Part shown: positions 33,358-44,409 of the stretch, in pieces
How positions within the stretch are numbered: position 1 is the stretch's first letter
Layout: each line of letters opens with the position of its first letter
Assembly (NCBI GenBank): GCA_024082115.1
Contig: JAMRYE010000003.1
Span: forward strand, 4,154,001-4,218,000
Source: Rhinocladiella similis
Lineage: Eukaryota > Ascomycota > Eurotiomycetes > Chaetothyriales > Herpotrichiellaceae
Direction: 5' to 3'
DNA: 64,000 nucleotides
The notes under the pieces: model-generated
The model's input: the letters and a program-made list of their open reading frames with translations, nothing else
The model's database searches: none
Told to the model about the DNA's origin: nothing
Program-made: the position numbers and the translations under genes

Positions 33358-34877
33358 ATGATGTTGCCGGCATTGCTTTGGCTGACCGAGTTGGCCTGTG
33401 TGGTCACTGCCCAAAATGCCTCTGTCCCCAGTCAAGCTCTAGTTATTGACCCGAAGTCTTTCAGTGCTTTGAAGACCGTGCCGCCGCCTTCGAAGTCGAA
33501 CTTGACAACGGTACTGAACCTCCTTGAACATTGCGAACTTCCTACTCACCAAACATAGATCTTCTTACCTCCAGGTATTACCGAAGATGAAGCCACCTCC
33601 AAACCATTCCATGTTTACGATGAGGCTTTTTACGATATCATTGGTGACAATCCGACCCTGACAGTCATTGCTAGCCAAGGCATCAATCCCCTCTTCCATG
33701 AGGCTGTTGTTTGGTGCGTCCCTTGTGACTTCCTTATCAGCACGTTCAACTCATATGACCCAGGTACCCGCCTACAGACGAAATGTTCTTTGTCCAAAAC
33801 GCTGGGGCGAAGGCATCTGGGACCGGTCTCAACAAGTCAAACATCATTCAGAAGATCTCACTGTCTCAGGCCGCTCAATTCTCGACTCAGCGCAATGCCA
33901 GTGGTCATGTGAATGTCACGACAGTCAATGCCAATCCTACCGTTATCAACTCTAATGGTACGTACGGGCGACACGGAGAAAACAAGACCTGACATTACTC
34001 CAGGGGGAACCAACTATCGAGGCCAGCTAATCTTTACGGGTGAAGGACAAGGCAACAATTCAGCACCGTCTCTTTACGTGGTCAACCCTCAGCCACCGTA
34101 CAACACTACTGGTAAGCTCAACAGATCCGTGTCACTCCCTTTCGCTAAGCGCCATAGTGCTTGTCAACAACTACTTCGGCCGCCAATTCAACTCTCTCAA
34201 TGATGTGTCGATCAATCCGCGTAATGGAGACGTCTATTTTACCGACACGCTCTATGGATATCTCCAAGACTTCCGACCCCCTCCTGCTCTGCCCAACCAA
34301 GTCTACCGGTTCAACCCGACGACTGGTGCAGTCACTGTTGTCGCTGATGGCTTTGATTTGCCCAATGGTATTGTTCACAAACCCCTTAGGTATGTGAGGA
34401 AGAAACTAATCCGGTACCGGGTAGGAATCACATTTTCTCCGAACGGCTCATATGCCTACGTGACAGATACTGGAGCACAGTATTCATTCTATGGTTACAA
34501 TATGACTGCACCAGCCTCAATGTAAGGAATCTCTGATTTTCCTGGCAATCGGGTTTTGACATGATACAAGCTACCGATTCACTGTCGAAGAAGATGGCAC
34601 TTTCAGCAATCGCAAGTTGTTCACCTATGCCACACCCGGTGTTCCAGATGGTATCCACTGCGACACTAATGGCAATGTGTACGCCGGTCTGGATGATGGT
34701 GTGCAAGTCTGGAACCCCGCTGGCACATTGCTGGGCAAGATCTTCCTTGGTACGACTTCTGCAAACTTCAACTTCGCAGGTAAAGGACGTATGGTGATAT
34801 GCGCGGAGACAGAGCTTTATTATGCGACTCTCGCTGCTGAGGGCGCTGTCGTTGCCAGCCAAATGCCACCGATGTGA
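33358..34877 (+). CDS. Secreted SMP-30/gluconolactonase-like beta-propeller (lactonohydrolase)
   Basis: Protein of 407 residues from seven exons: 33358-33510, 33559-33713, 33764-33957, 34004-34111, 34158-34367, 34425-34521 and 34571-34877; every phase fits. MMLPALLWLTELACVVTAQN is a signal peptide. The propeller blocks are recognisable: PLFHEAVVWYPPTDEMFFVQ, VLVNNYFGRQFNSLNDVSI, GDVYFTDTLYGYLQDFRPPP, LPNGITFSPNGSYAYVTDTG and GVPDGIHCDTNGNVYAGL, with metal-binding Glu, Asn and Asp positions of the family. Many N-glycosylation sites occur in the first half. It likely opens sugar-acid lactones outside the cell. The neighbouring divergent sugar kinase fits a sugar-use module. Confidence 0.92.
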
Positions 34878-35140
34878 TGGAAAGCCTTTTGATGACGGCG
34901 ATGATTGAAATAACTTATGATTTAATGCCGTTGTAGCCTCGAGTAAATAGTAATATGAAGACACACCCAGTCCACTCGCTTCAGCCAGAAGCCAGCACAA
35001 GGAAAAGTTCACCCGTCTGACATGTCATTTGAAACATCTTCACGGTCGACCATTGTTACATTGAAGCGCAAGTTTTGTAACTTGTCATCAAGAAGCGCCA
35101 CCATCCTGTCCATCTTGATTCCTTTCCAGTACACCACTTG

Positions 35141-36202
35141 ATGGCAGAAGAGTCTCACAAGAATGATCTAGCAACAACTGTTGCGCAGCCCTCGGGCTCA
35201 TCTGTCTCCTCTGCCGCCTTGCAAACGTTATCTGTCGATCCACCCGAGACATGCGTCATTTGTCTCGATCATATAACGCAGAAAGCCATCGCCCGTCCAT
35301 GTCGACACGACCAATTCGACTTTCACTGCCTAGGCACGTGGCTCCAGCGTCAGCAAGTCTGTCCGTTATGTAAAGGACACGTCGACTCCGTCAGATTCGG
35401 CGTAGGCGAAGACGACAAGCAAGGGACTCAGACCTTTTATCTTCCTGAGCCTGACCCAGCGCCTTCCGGTCGACAATCCGTGGCATCGGCTTCTACGGGG
35501 TCCGATCGGAGGGCGAGACATGCAACGCTTCATCCGAGAAACAGGCGACGGCAGCATCCTTCAGCGCGGGCACGAAACGACGGCCGGAACGAAGCAGCCA
35601 CGCTCGATTTCCGGAAACAAGTCTACCGGAGAAAACTGCACTCGTTGCACGTCGGAACAAACCGCATCTCTCGCTACCGAAATCTCACGCCGGACTCGTT
35701 CGCAAAGGACCAGCAGCTACAGACTCGGGCACGTGTGTGGATACGTCGTGAACTGGGGGTGTTTGACTTTTTGACTTCAGACGCCACGTCCTCCGCCACT
35801 GGCAGTTCCAGCGCCGCAGACCGACGAGCAGGCAATGCCGACTTCTTGCTCGAGTACATCGTTGCCATTCTGAAATCAATCGATCTGAAAGGGAGCTCTG
35901 GCCAGGCTGAGGAGTTGCTGAAGGATTTCCTGGGAAGAGAAAACGCCCGATTGTTCCTGCATGAGCTGGAGTCGTGGTTGCGCAGTCCGTACGAGTACCT
36001 CAGAGATTGGGATCGGGCCGTCCAATATCCCGTCCCAGCTGAATCGGTGCAGGAGGGAGTTGAGACCGCCGTGCCGCGTTCTCCGTCCATGTCAGTCCCC
36101 CCTCGGCAACGGCAGCGAGGCCAAAGTGCGGCTGCCGTGCCTGAATGGTTCTCCGATAGATTCGTGCTGGAGCGAGAGAACCACCGGGACCGTCCGAGTT
36201 GA
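35141..36202 (+). CDS. RING-finger E3 ubiquitin ligase, TOPORS-like
   Basis: A 353-residue, single-exon gene. A RING finger lies near the N-terminus, with Cys/His at about C38, C41, C54, H56, H62, C63, C74 and C77 (ETCVICLDHITQKAIARPC, then DFHCLGTWLQRQQVCPLCK). After an Arg-rich linker comes a conserved helical block, YRRKLHSLHVGTNRISRYR, with RVWIRRELGVFDF, and then LEYIVAILKSIDLKGSSGQA. This RING plus helical arrangement resembles fungal TOPORS-like nuclear ligases. ATG at 35141 follows a TTG and is the first Met. Target proteins are unknown. The C-terminal tail is Pro/Arg-rich and probably unstructured. Confidence 0.87.
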   Translation: MAEESHKNDLATTVAQPSGSSVSSAALQTLSVDPPETCVICLDHITQKAIARPCRHDQFDFHCLGTWLQRQQVCPLCKGHVDSVRFGVGEDDKQGTQTFYLPEPDPAPSGRQSVASASTGSDRRARHATLHPRNRRRQHPSARARNDGRNEAATLDFRKQVYRRKLHSLHVGTNRISRYRNLTPDSFAKDQQLQTRARVWIRRELGVFDFLTSDATSSATGSSSAADRRAGNADFLLEYIVAILKSIDLKGSSGQAEELLKDFLGRENARLFLHELESWLRSPYEYLRDWDRAVQYPVPAESVQEGVETAVPRSPSMSVPPRQRQRGQSAAAVPEWFSDRFVLERENHRDRPS

Positions 36203-36782
36203 GACCTATCGTGCATATGCCAAGATCTACAAAAGTGAACCTTTTGGTCCTGGCACGTATGCCTCTGTCCGTCTGTACATCCGACGACGCTTCGAACTCG
36301 TGATTCTAGTACTACGCCAAGGTACGAATGCCAGTGAAGTGGCGGTCAAGAGCACTACGAGACTCGTGGGGCCGATTTTAATCGAAAGGCATCGAGACCA
36401 ACTCGCCTCGTCCGATACAGTGGGTATGCCAAAGACTGGATCACCAGGAGTTGGAATGCGAGCCTGTTGCCTCACAGAGTCGGAAAATGCACTTCAATAT
36501 ATCATCGCAAGGCACACCTACTCTCTATCTTTCAAAGAGTCCCCAATCCTTGATTCGGTTCTACTTTTACAACGTCAAGAGCGACATCACTCAGCAATGG
36601 AGTCGCAATGGAATGGAATGGAATTGATTCACGAGACCGGAACATAGCATTTTCTGACTGGTGAGGTTTATCATTCAACGAGTCATCCATTTCTCGATGA
36701 TCATCATGCATGATCAAAATGAACTGATCAACCCAAAAAAATCATCATGTCATATCATACACATCTCCCGCCAACTGACTGT
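36203..36782. other. Convergent spacer
   Basis: 580 bases between the stops of the RING gene and the reductase gene. It contains a short GGAAT run (36610-36628). No gene is seen. Confidence 0.5.
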
Positions 36783-37853
36783 TCACTTGACTTTGAGCAC
36801 TGCCTTTCCGAAATTCTCACCCTTCAGCATTCCCACAAACGCCTCGCCGGCATTCTCTATGCCGACCGTCTCGTGAACCTTGGCCACGAAGGTACCGTCT
36901 CTCAACCACTGGCTCACCTTTTCAAGGTGCTCTTTACCCCACTTTGGTCCAAACCTCTCGTCGCCGACCAGGAAGCCCTCGACTTGCAGACGCTTGACGA
37001 CGATGTTGAACGTGTTTCGGATCGGGTACCGCTCCTCCGGCGACAGATTGTACTGGCTGATCTGGCCGCACTCGACGATGCGACCGTGCCAGTTGAGCGC
37101 GTCGAAGGCGCCCTCGAGCTGCTCGCCGCCCACGTTGTCGTAGAAGATGTCGATGCCCTTGTCGCTCCCGCCGGTGAGACGGTGGATGACGTCCAGCGTG
37201 GACTTTTCCTTCTTGTAGTTCCAGCCGCCGTCGAAGCCGAGGTCGTTGGTGATGTACGCCAGCTTGTCGTCGCTGCCCACGGATCCAAACACCTTGAGAC
37301 CCTCGTGCTTGGCGAGCTGGCCGACGAGCTGGCCCACGGCGCCCGCGGCCGAGCTGACGACGATGGTCTCGCCCTTTTTGGGCTTGCCGATCTCATACAG
37401 CGAGCTGTACGCCGTGAGGCCCGGCATGCCCAGCGCGCCGAGGTAGTGGCGGATGTCGTCGACGCTGGTGGGGTCGATCTTCATCGGTTTCATGCCGGCG
37501 CCCATGTCCTTGCCGGCGACGAAGGTGTTGTATTCCTGGATCGGGAGGAAGTGGCGCACGACGTCGCCCTCCTTGTAGTCTGCGAGGTTGGATTTGAGGA
37601 CCCGGCTCAGCGACAGTGACGAGATGGGCGACCCCAGCGGTATGGGGGGCATGTAGGATTTGATGCTCGGGTCGCGCAGGAGGCCGCGAAGGTACGGGTC
37701 CAAGGAGACGTAGAGAGTCTCGAGGACCATGCCGTTCTGTGGCGCCGGTGCGTCCAAGTCGAACCCGACATCTTTGACCGTGATGTGTTCGCCGGGTACG
37801 GGGACGCCGGTGGGTGGCTTTGTGAAGATCAATGCTTGGTTCTTGGTAGGCAT
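36783..37853 (-). CDS. Zinc-free medium-chain reductase (alkenal/enone double-bond reductase-like)
   Basis: NADP-dependent oxidoreductase of 356 residues, no intron. The start MPTKNQALIFTKPPTGVPVP is typical of the leukotriene B4 12-hydroxydehydrogenase / curcumin-reductase branch. LSLDPYLRGLLRDPSIKSYM, then GMPGLTAYSSLYEIGKPKKG and VVSSAAGAVGQLVGQLAK (the GxxGxxG loop) follow, and GIDIFYDNVGGEQLEGAF and EERYPIRNTFNIVVKRLQVE are also diagnostic. No structural or catalytic zinc Cys are present, as expected. The enzyme reduces alpha,beta-unsaturated carbonyls. The codons are markedly GC-rich at third positions compared with flanking DNA. ATG at 37853 was preferred to an upstream non-ATG extension. 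Confidence 0.93.
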   Translation of the reverse strand: MPTKNQALIFTKPPTGVPVPGEHITVKDVGFDLDAPAPQNGMVLETLYVSLDPYLRGLLRDPSIKSYMPPIPLGSPISSLSLSRVLKSNLADYKEGDVVRHFLPIQEYNTFVAGKDMGAGMKPMKIDPTSVDDIRHYLGALGMPGLTAYSSLYEIGKPKKGETIVVSSAAGAVGQLVGQLAKHEGLKVFGSVGSDDKLAYITNDLGFDGGWNYKKEKSTLDVIHRLTGGSDKGIDIFYDNVGGEQLEGAFDALNWHGRIVECGQISQYNLSPEERYPIRNTFNIVVKRLQVEGFLVGDERFGPKWGKEHLEKVSQWLRDGTFVAKVHETVGIENAGEAFVGMLKGENFGKAVLKVK

Positions 37854-38075
37854 TGTGAGGGAATCCGAGAATCTAAAAAAAGTAACTGTTTGAGTGTGAA
37901 TTGGTAAGCTCGTCACGGGTACGGACAGGGGTGTATAGTTGTAGTTATGGTGTTGCTGAAGGAAAGAATGGGAATCAAATCAATATGAGTAGTGATTCGA
38001 TGTCTCAAGGGGAAGGGAGGAGCCGAGGTTAAGATAGCTAAGACCAAGGTACAGATAGACAAGACGTACATATGT

Positions 38076-38077
<2 letters not shown>

Positions 38078-38143
<66 letters not shown>
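38078..38143. repeat. (GT)n microsatellite, about 33 units
   Basis: Uninterrupted GT run, the longest simple repeat in the window. Confidence 0.97.
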
Positions 38144-38145
<2 letters not shown>

Positions 38146-39068
38146 TCGTGTACTCCGTATACAAGTATTCAATGCTTCAAAGTCACGTTAGTTTAAAGTA
38201 TCCGTGCTGTACCTTGGTTATAAAAGATCCTGTGGAGGCGGGATAAGTAACAAAGAGAGAGCACTACTGTAGGGACAATTTGTAAGCCATGAAAGAAAAA
38301 AAACCAACGCCTCCTGTACACTACTGTAGACATCATACTCAGGATCCCAGGGACTTCGTACGCACGAGCACAGACAGAGTTCACTCCCTGGTCTGTTGCA
38401 GGAGATGTACTCCGGGGCGAGTACGAGTAGAGACAGAGGGAGATGACGAGGAGAGGAGAAAGTGTCCCAAAGGGGAGCATTCCCGAGCATGGAACCTCCA
38501 ATTAACAAACTTTTTCTTCTTTTTTCCCTTTCCATTCCAACGGCCGTGGATCTCTTCGAATCCGCAATGGCAAATGGCAATTTGTATTTCACATCCGGTG
38601 CCCGTATGAGTTCGAGTCCGCACCGTCTAGTCAGGGTGTTTTGTACGAGTTACGAGTGAAATGTGGACGGCCGGATGTTGATCCGGACGACGACCACCCC
38701 ATCGACGATTTGCTCCAGATTACAAAGTGAAAGAAAAAATCCAACACACACCAAATGCCGAGGTATCTGCGAAAAGACGTAATCGAATCACCTTGGGATA
38801 CGGCGGAGGAAAAACGTACTTCGTCAAAATGAAAGAGAGGGAGGTTTTCACATACCTTGCTCCGTTACTCCGGTAAGCCCGTATGATACATGTATGGTCC
38901 TTGGAGAGAGAGGTCCAAGTCCGCAGGATTTACGGATCTGCTGGAGGTAAGATGAAGAGCTAGAGGTGAGATGAAGAGATGGGGACCTTTCCTGCCTGAG
39001 ATTGACCTGCATACATACACGCATTACCTGCTTTGACCAAGTCGTGAACGTGGTAGGGCAGCTTATGG

Positions 39069-39117
39069 CGGGATGGGATGGGATGGGATGGGATGGGATA
39101 GGATAGGATAGGATAGG
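39069..39117. repeat. Pentanucleotide repeat GGGAT / AGGAT
   Basis: About six GGGAT units pass into about four AGGAT units, a two-phase tandem array. Confidence 0.95.
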
Positions 39118-39652
39118 AGACGATATGATACAGCATGTTAGCATAGGCCGTAGGACGACTTGGGTTACCCTCGCTCTCAACGGTGATCGACTTTTGAATA
39201 TTTTACGCCGCCGGCCGAGGCTAGGAGAGATATCCCCAGACGACTACTCTGTACGACATCAAGTACAAACCACAATGGTTGAACCGCAAAGAGGGCAATT
39301 TGCGACACCGCACATACAAAATCCATCCATTGCCAAAGTCGTCGGCAGTCAATGTTGTATCAATCCCGGATCCAGGCATGTCGAAGGTCGGTCGGTAGCC
39401 ACGACTCGGTCGCTTCATAAAGCTCATCCAGCGACATTGCCGCATGATGTGATATGACGGACCCGAAAAACCATGTCAACACGAGCGAAGAAACCATAGA
39501 ACATGTCGGCAAATTCTTTTCGAATTATCATGCACTGTACAATACAAAAGCCTTTCTTTGCTCCCAGCTTCTGCCCTCTGTGTAACAAAGATGTCTTTCC
39601 CTGGTTTTTTTTTTTTCACTTTCGTTGTCCGGCAGAATACCGCACCCCCCGT

Positions 39653-41300
39653 CTATGCCGCATTTCGGCTCATATCGTTTCTTATTCTCTGGTAGTCGAG
39701 AAGACCCTCGATCGATCCAACAGCCGACACAGCAACATCTTGATCCCACAGCTTCCTCTGGGCAAAGCGCATCACATCCTTCTCCGTGATGGAACCAATG
39801 ACACGCTCAATCTCAGCTGGGTCCATTCTTCGGCCGGTGGTGATGATCTGTCGGCCAATGTCTTCCGCAACAGCCGTTGTACCGTCGAGCGAAAGTAGAA
39901 TCGAGGCCTTGAGTTGAGCCTTGGCACGTTCGGTCTCGGCTTCGCTGACGTTGAATGACAGTCGGGACCATTCGCGGAGAGTGAAATGGACAAGGTCGTC
40001 GAGAGCGGTCTTGTTTTCACTGACGAGGTAGATACCCCAGAGACTATCATCCATGTTAGCAAGATCATCTATCGCAGGCCTTTTGTTCCCACATACCCAG
40101 TGTCACTGTAGCTCGTAGAGAAGCTCATGAAGCTGTTGGCAAGGTTGTTGGCGTTGACGAAAGTGCTGAGCTTGCTCCCCAGGTATGGGGAGTTGCCCAT
40201 GGCACGATCCCAGTTACCAACAATGGCTTGAGTAACGAGCGCAGTAAAGTAGTCGTCATCCTTCCAGCTCACACCCTCAACTGCAATGGCAATGTGAGCG
40301 GTTGGGATAGTGTCGTCTCTGATTCTGACCTCGGAACCAATGAACTCGGGAGTGCGCTTTTGCTCGGCAGCAATTTCAGCCGCGTACGAGGTAGGTGGTG
40401 CAGACTTTAGGCCGGAAAAGTGCTTTTCGGCGAGCTTGACCAACTCCTCGTGAGGAATACCGCCAGCTCCCACAAGGACCATACGATCAGCTGTATAGTT
40501 GGTGCCAATATAGTCAACCAGATCTTGTCGGGAAATGGTCTCGATGTTTTCCTTCGGTCCGAGAATCGTACGCCCGAGTGGCTGGTTCATATATGCGGTG
40601 GCGTGCAGGTGATCGAAAACAACCTCTTCCAGCTGCTTGTCAACCTCCTCTTGCTCCCGGAGGATGACATCTCGTTCCCGTTCAACTGCGGCGGACTCGA
40701 GCTTGGAGTTCTGGAGAATGTCGGAGAGGATATCGACCGTCTTGGGAACATCGGAATTGAAGGATTTGGCGTAGTATACGGTGTTTTCGCGCTGTGAGAA
40801 CATTAATCTTGTATTCGGATTGGCAGACATAATTTTCGCCTTACCGAAGTGTATGCATTGAGATGGCCACCCATGTTTTCAATCTCGAGCTCTAGTTGGT
40901 GTTGACTGCGTCTGTTTGTGCCCTGCACCTCTTTAGTCTCTTCGTATCAATGGCATCTCGAGGTCTGATTATACCTTGAAGGCAAGATGTTCCAAGAAGT
41001 GAGCTGTTCCATTGGTCTTATCCGTCTCTGCCCGGCTTCCTGCATCAATCCAAACACCGACGGTCGAAGTCTGAGCCCAAGGCGAATGCTCTGTCGCGAT
41101 CTACCGCCAGTCAGTACACTCGAGATTTTTGCAATAACATATGGCGCTCGTACAGTTAGGCCGTTGGATAGCGTTGTGCTTTCTGTTCTCGTCGGCGTGA
41201 CGGGGTTGGCGTAGCGTCTAAGAGGAGATTTGATGGCATTGATAGCTTGTCGGCTTCGTAGAGAGCGCTGGAAGTTCAGCGCCAGCCGTTGAGACGCCAT
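39653..41300 (-). CDS. mas1: Mitochondrial processing peptidase beta subunit
   Basis: Catalytic subunit of the matrix peptidase that removes import presequences. Exons 41300-41154, 41100-40975, 40922-40845, 40791-40097 and 40043-39653 give 478 residues. The N-terminus MASQRLALNFQRSLRSRQAI is a targeting peptide. The zinc-binding HxxEH is H83-E86-H87 in GTAHFLEHLAFK, with the distal Glu in ILREQEEVDKQLEEVVFDHL. LGRTILGPKENIETISRQDL and the C-terminal DIGRQIITTGRRMDPAEIER support the beta (M16) rather than the alpha subunit. All introns are 52-55 bases with good borders. Confidence 0.97.
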
Positions 41301-41550
41301 TGCGAAGGACAGGGGAAGGCACACGAGAGGAAGAAGCTGGTTTGGTTGAAGATTGAGCTTCGTTGTAGGCACTTCGAAAGCTCATTGAGATTCCGCAACG
41401 CGCTAAACCCAATTAGAACATACCCTTTGCAAGTCATCTGATTGGCTCATCTACTTTCCTACAGAACGCTCGTATTCGTACCAAGCACTCTGGAGCTGGA
41501 TACACTCTGAAACAGTGCAACATCACAACGTCCATGAATCCTTTTATTAC

Positions 41551-43816
41551 TCAACTATTGAAGTTCCACATGCTGTCACCCATGCCGACAGTCGTTCCTT
41601 CAAAGTCGAAAAATGGCATTCCCAGTCCCAAGGCAGGATCGCCAAAATCAAACGCTGCAGGGTCCAAGGCATTGTAGTCTGGCACATCATCCTGTCCATT
41701 CGTCGTGGCCTCTGGGGTTTCGTCCACCAAAGGCTGACTTGGAGATATCACTGGCGGTTTCGACTGCGCTCCATTTACCTTTCGATTCTTTGGTCGAGCT
41801 GGACCTCCCAGGGTTTCGGCCATTTTCTCAAGCCCCTCTGCCATTCTGTGTATCAGGTGATCCTTTCCGACATCTGTCGACTTGAAATGCTGCGCCAATG
41901 CGTTGATGAGACGCTGGAAGCGAACAGTGTCCAAGAACAGCTGTGCGCTGAACTTTGTAGCGATCTTTAGCAGGAACATGCAAGCAAACGCGATCATGCC
42001 GTGAACATGGTGAGGGACGTAGGCAATAGCTATTTGTGCGTCTTTGTCGTCCAACAGCAGATTGATGATTGCCGTTGCAGCAGCAACTGCCGCCGACGCA
42101 TTCTCCAAAAAGTGTTCTGGGATAACAGCACCGGTGTCTGGCAGACCTCGAAGCACATACGATTGAAGATACAATTTCGCCCAATGGTAGTGCATGATCG
42201 CACCTTTGTTGGGCCAATTGCCTATCCATTGACTTGGGTCTGTTTGACAATCAGCAACAGAAATGGCTGCCACGGGGGTATGCAAACTCACTATGTCGAG
42301 AGAACCTTGCTATCCAATCATCCAAGTCTCTCTCGAATCCAGCAATCTTCGTCAGCGCAGAGGCTGGCAACACCGACCCTGTATCTTCCGGACCTAGCGT
42401 TTCGCGTATTTGATTCATGAGATACATTAAGCAAATTTGTCCGGCGATTCTGCGATCAGCGTCGGTTGATAGCGAACATGCTAGGTAAGCCTCCCACCCG
42501 GTGATATAACTTTCATTATCACGCATGATCGATGAACGTCCGTAAAGGATAGATAGATGGTGATCACAGATGTAGAGCAAGTAAAGCACTCGGATGCCGT
42601 CAATCGCCTCTTGAAGTTTTTCCTGATCTGCCTTCTCGGGTGATTTGACGGATTCGGAGATTTCGTGATAATATTGGCGCAGGTGAAATTCACTGGCGCG
42701 ACGAATAGCATACCCAGATAAGGTCCAGGAAATATCACTCAGCCAGTATGACCCAAGAACAAGTGCTCTCAAATACTCCATATCGATCTTTCTCTCAAAC
42801 ATTGCATTTGCAACCAGCCTTCGGTACTCTTTATTACAGATGGCGTACAAATGACCAAGTTTGGTGTCATGAAGCGCGGCAACCGACAGAACGCAGGCCG
42901 TCAGAGTGGGAGAGCGTCGCCTGAAGGAGTCGAGGTCTTTGTAGTCAGGACAAATGTGCCAAATGTACGGGTCGAGCTTGCTGAGGTAGTAATTGGCCAG
43001 ATGCTCTGCATCCTCTTGCTTGATCAAACCTCGTGCAATAAAGTCAGTATCACGCAGTTGCTTGCATATCCGCGACTGGTCTTCTGTAATGTTCTCGGTC
43101 GCTCGCAGAGACCGCATGCCAGTGATCTGATAGAGGGATTCAATAGGCACATGCGACAGGTTGTCTGCAACGGGCGTGACTTTCGGTGAGTTGTCGAGCG
43201 ACTGGTCCTCATCATCCTGGTCATTTCCTTGGTCTTCTTGGTCAATGAAGATCGCGGGGTCTTGCGTTGAGACGAGCATCTGCGGTAAAGGAGGGAGCTG
43301 TAGCGTTCGTACTATCTCTTCCACAGCAGAGTACAGCGCAGTTACGTCCTTGGTGACTGCAGACTTCCACTTGGAGTCTTCCGACATGAGGGTCTGCAAG
43401 CTCTTGTTCAACCGACACGACAGTCCTCGCTCTTTGCATCTCTGGCACGGGGGATCGCCAATCATGATACATTTGATCTGTAAGTCTATGTGTCAGCTCC
43501 AGATGCAATACGACGTATATCCATCTCCCACCTTTTGTTTGCGACAAGCTGCGCATGCTTTGACCTTCCTCGATATTCCTGGCAACTTGGAGTCGGCCTG
43601 GGCGCCATTGGAGGAGTTGGTTCGTTGTGGTGCCTTGGGAGGGGCTTTCGCTATGAGAGGAGGCTCGTCAAAAGAGTTACGACTCTTCTTTGGCGAGAGG
43701 GCTTGTCCTGGTGAGGCGTAGGACTGAGGCGACACCGATGAACCTGTCCGTTGCAAGCTGGTTATCGGGCCTCGCGGGGAAGGCATATTGGCCTCTTGCC
43801 AACTCCGCTTCGACAT
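41551..43816 (-). CDS. Zn(II)2Cys6 transcription factor with fungal-specific regulatory domain
   Basis: Nuclear regulator of 719 residues, exons 43816-43532, 43477-42292 and 42239-41551. The zinc cluster is split by intron 1: C88 and C91 (ACAACRKQK) in exon 1, then C98, C106, C109 and C116 (IKCIMIGDPPCQRCKERGLSC-type) in exon 2. A Ser/Pro-rich 80-residue lead precedes it, and an acidic linker (QEDQGNDQDDEDQSLD) follows. The middle homology region shows DPYIWHICPDYKDLDSFRRR, LRALVLGSYWLSDISW and RVLYLLYICDHHLSILYGR. Introns have donors GTGGGA and GTGAGT. The gene lies next to a Baeyer-Villiger monooxygenase transcribed the same way, and may control it. Confidence 0.92.
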
Positions 43817-44409
43817 TCTTTCGAATGTGTCTGGTAAGCAATGTTCGTGTCGTAGAGGCCCGAGGGGGTGGATACGGTCAAGCAACACAACGAAGGAACT
43901 ACTATCATCCCCAGGTCAACTTTACAGGGCTCGATGCAGTTTGTAGGGATTCAGTGAGTCGAGAAGTCTTAGATCTGACGAAGCGGAGAAGAGATTGATA
44001 GCGGAGAGGATGGTGCACTTTCTGGGCTGGGCTGTAATAGGCTGTTTCATCTCAATAAGGCCTCACCAGCCTCTTAGTCTCATGGCCAACTGTTAGGTGT
44101 CTCCAATAGACATGGACAGTGACCCTAGGATGGCCCCGACGACTCCCTGTTATAGGCTTAGATGAAGTCGACTGGGGTTGTCGAGGGCCTTGTCCACGCC
44201 TTACTACCACTTGTGAGCAGGTTCCCTGGTAGTTCAACGCCGGAGACACTCCCCGGGAGGGTCGCTCAACTGCCCGAAACCAATTACACGGCAAAGAAAT
44301 CTCTCATGATCCCGCGCGCATCTCGATGATAGGAAGGATTCATTCCTAAGGGTAAAGGTTTCTGGTTGGCATGTGCTCTACGGAATACTGACCTCTGCTC
44401 TATGAAGTA
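43817..44409. other. Intergenic spacer
   Basis: 593 bases between a regulator start and the monooxygenase stop, both on the minus strand. No gene or clear repeat is seen. Confidence 0.45.

Larger units (their letters stand above)
37854..39652. other. 1.8-kb repeat-rich spacer without genes
   Basis: Between the reductase start and the MPP stop codon. It contains a long (GT)n run, a GGGAT minisatellite and one exact TACTCCGTA (38151-38159). Open frames have no family features. Confidence 0.55.

Noticed and set aside
36747..37619. Plus-strand frame of 290 codons
   Set aside because: Antisense mirror of the GC-rich reductase gene (36783-37853); composition is the reverse complement of real codons.
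30494..38143. Simple repeats as CRISPR arrays or telomere-type DNA
   Set aside because: Units are 2-5 bases without spacers and do not match fungal telomere TTAGGG.
43161..43721. Plus-strand frame of 186 codons
   Set aside because: Antisense to the Zn2Cys6 regulator across its first intron; no motif.
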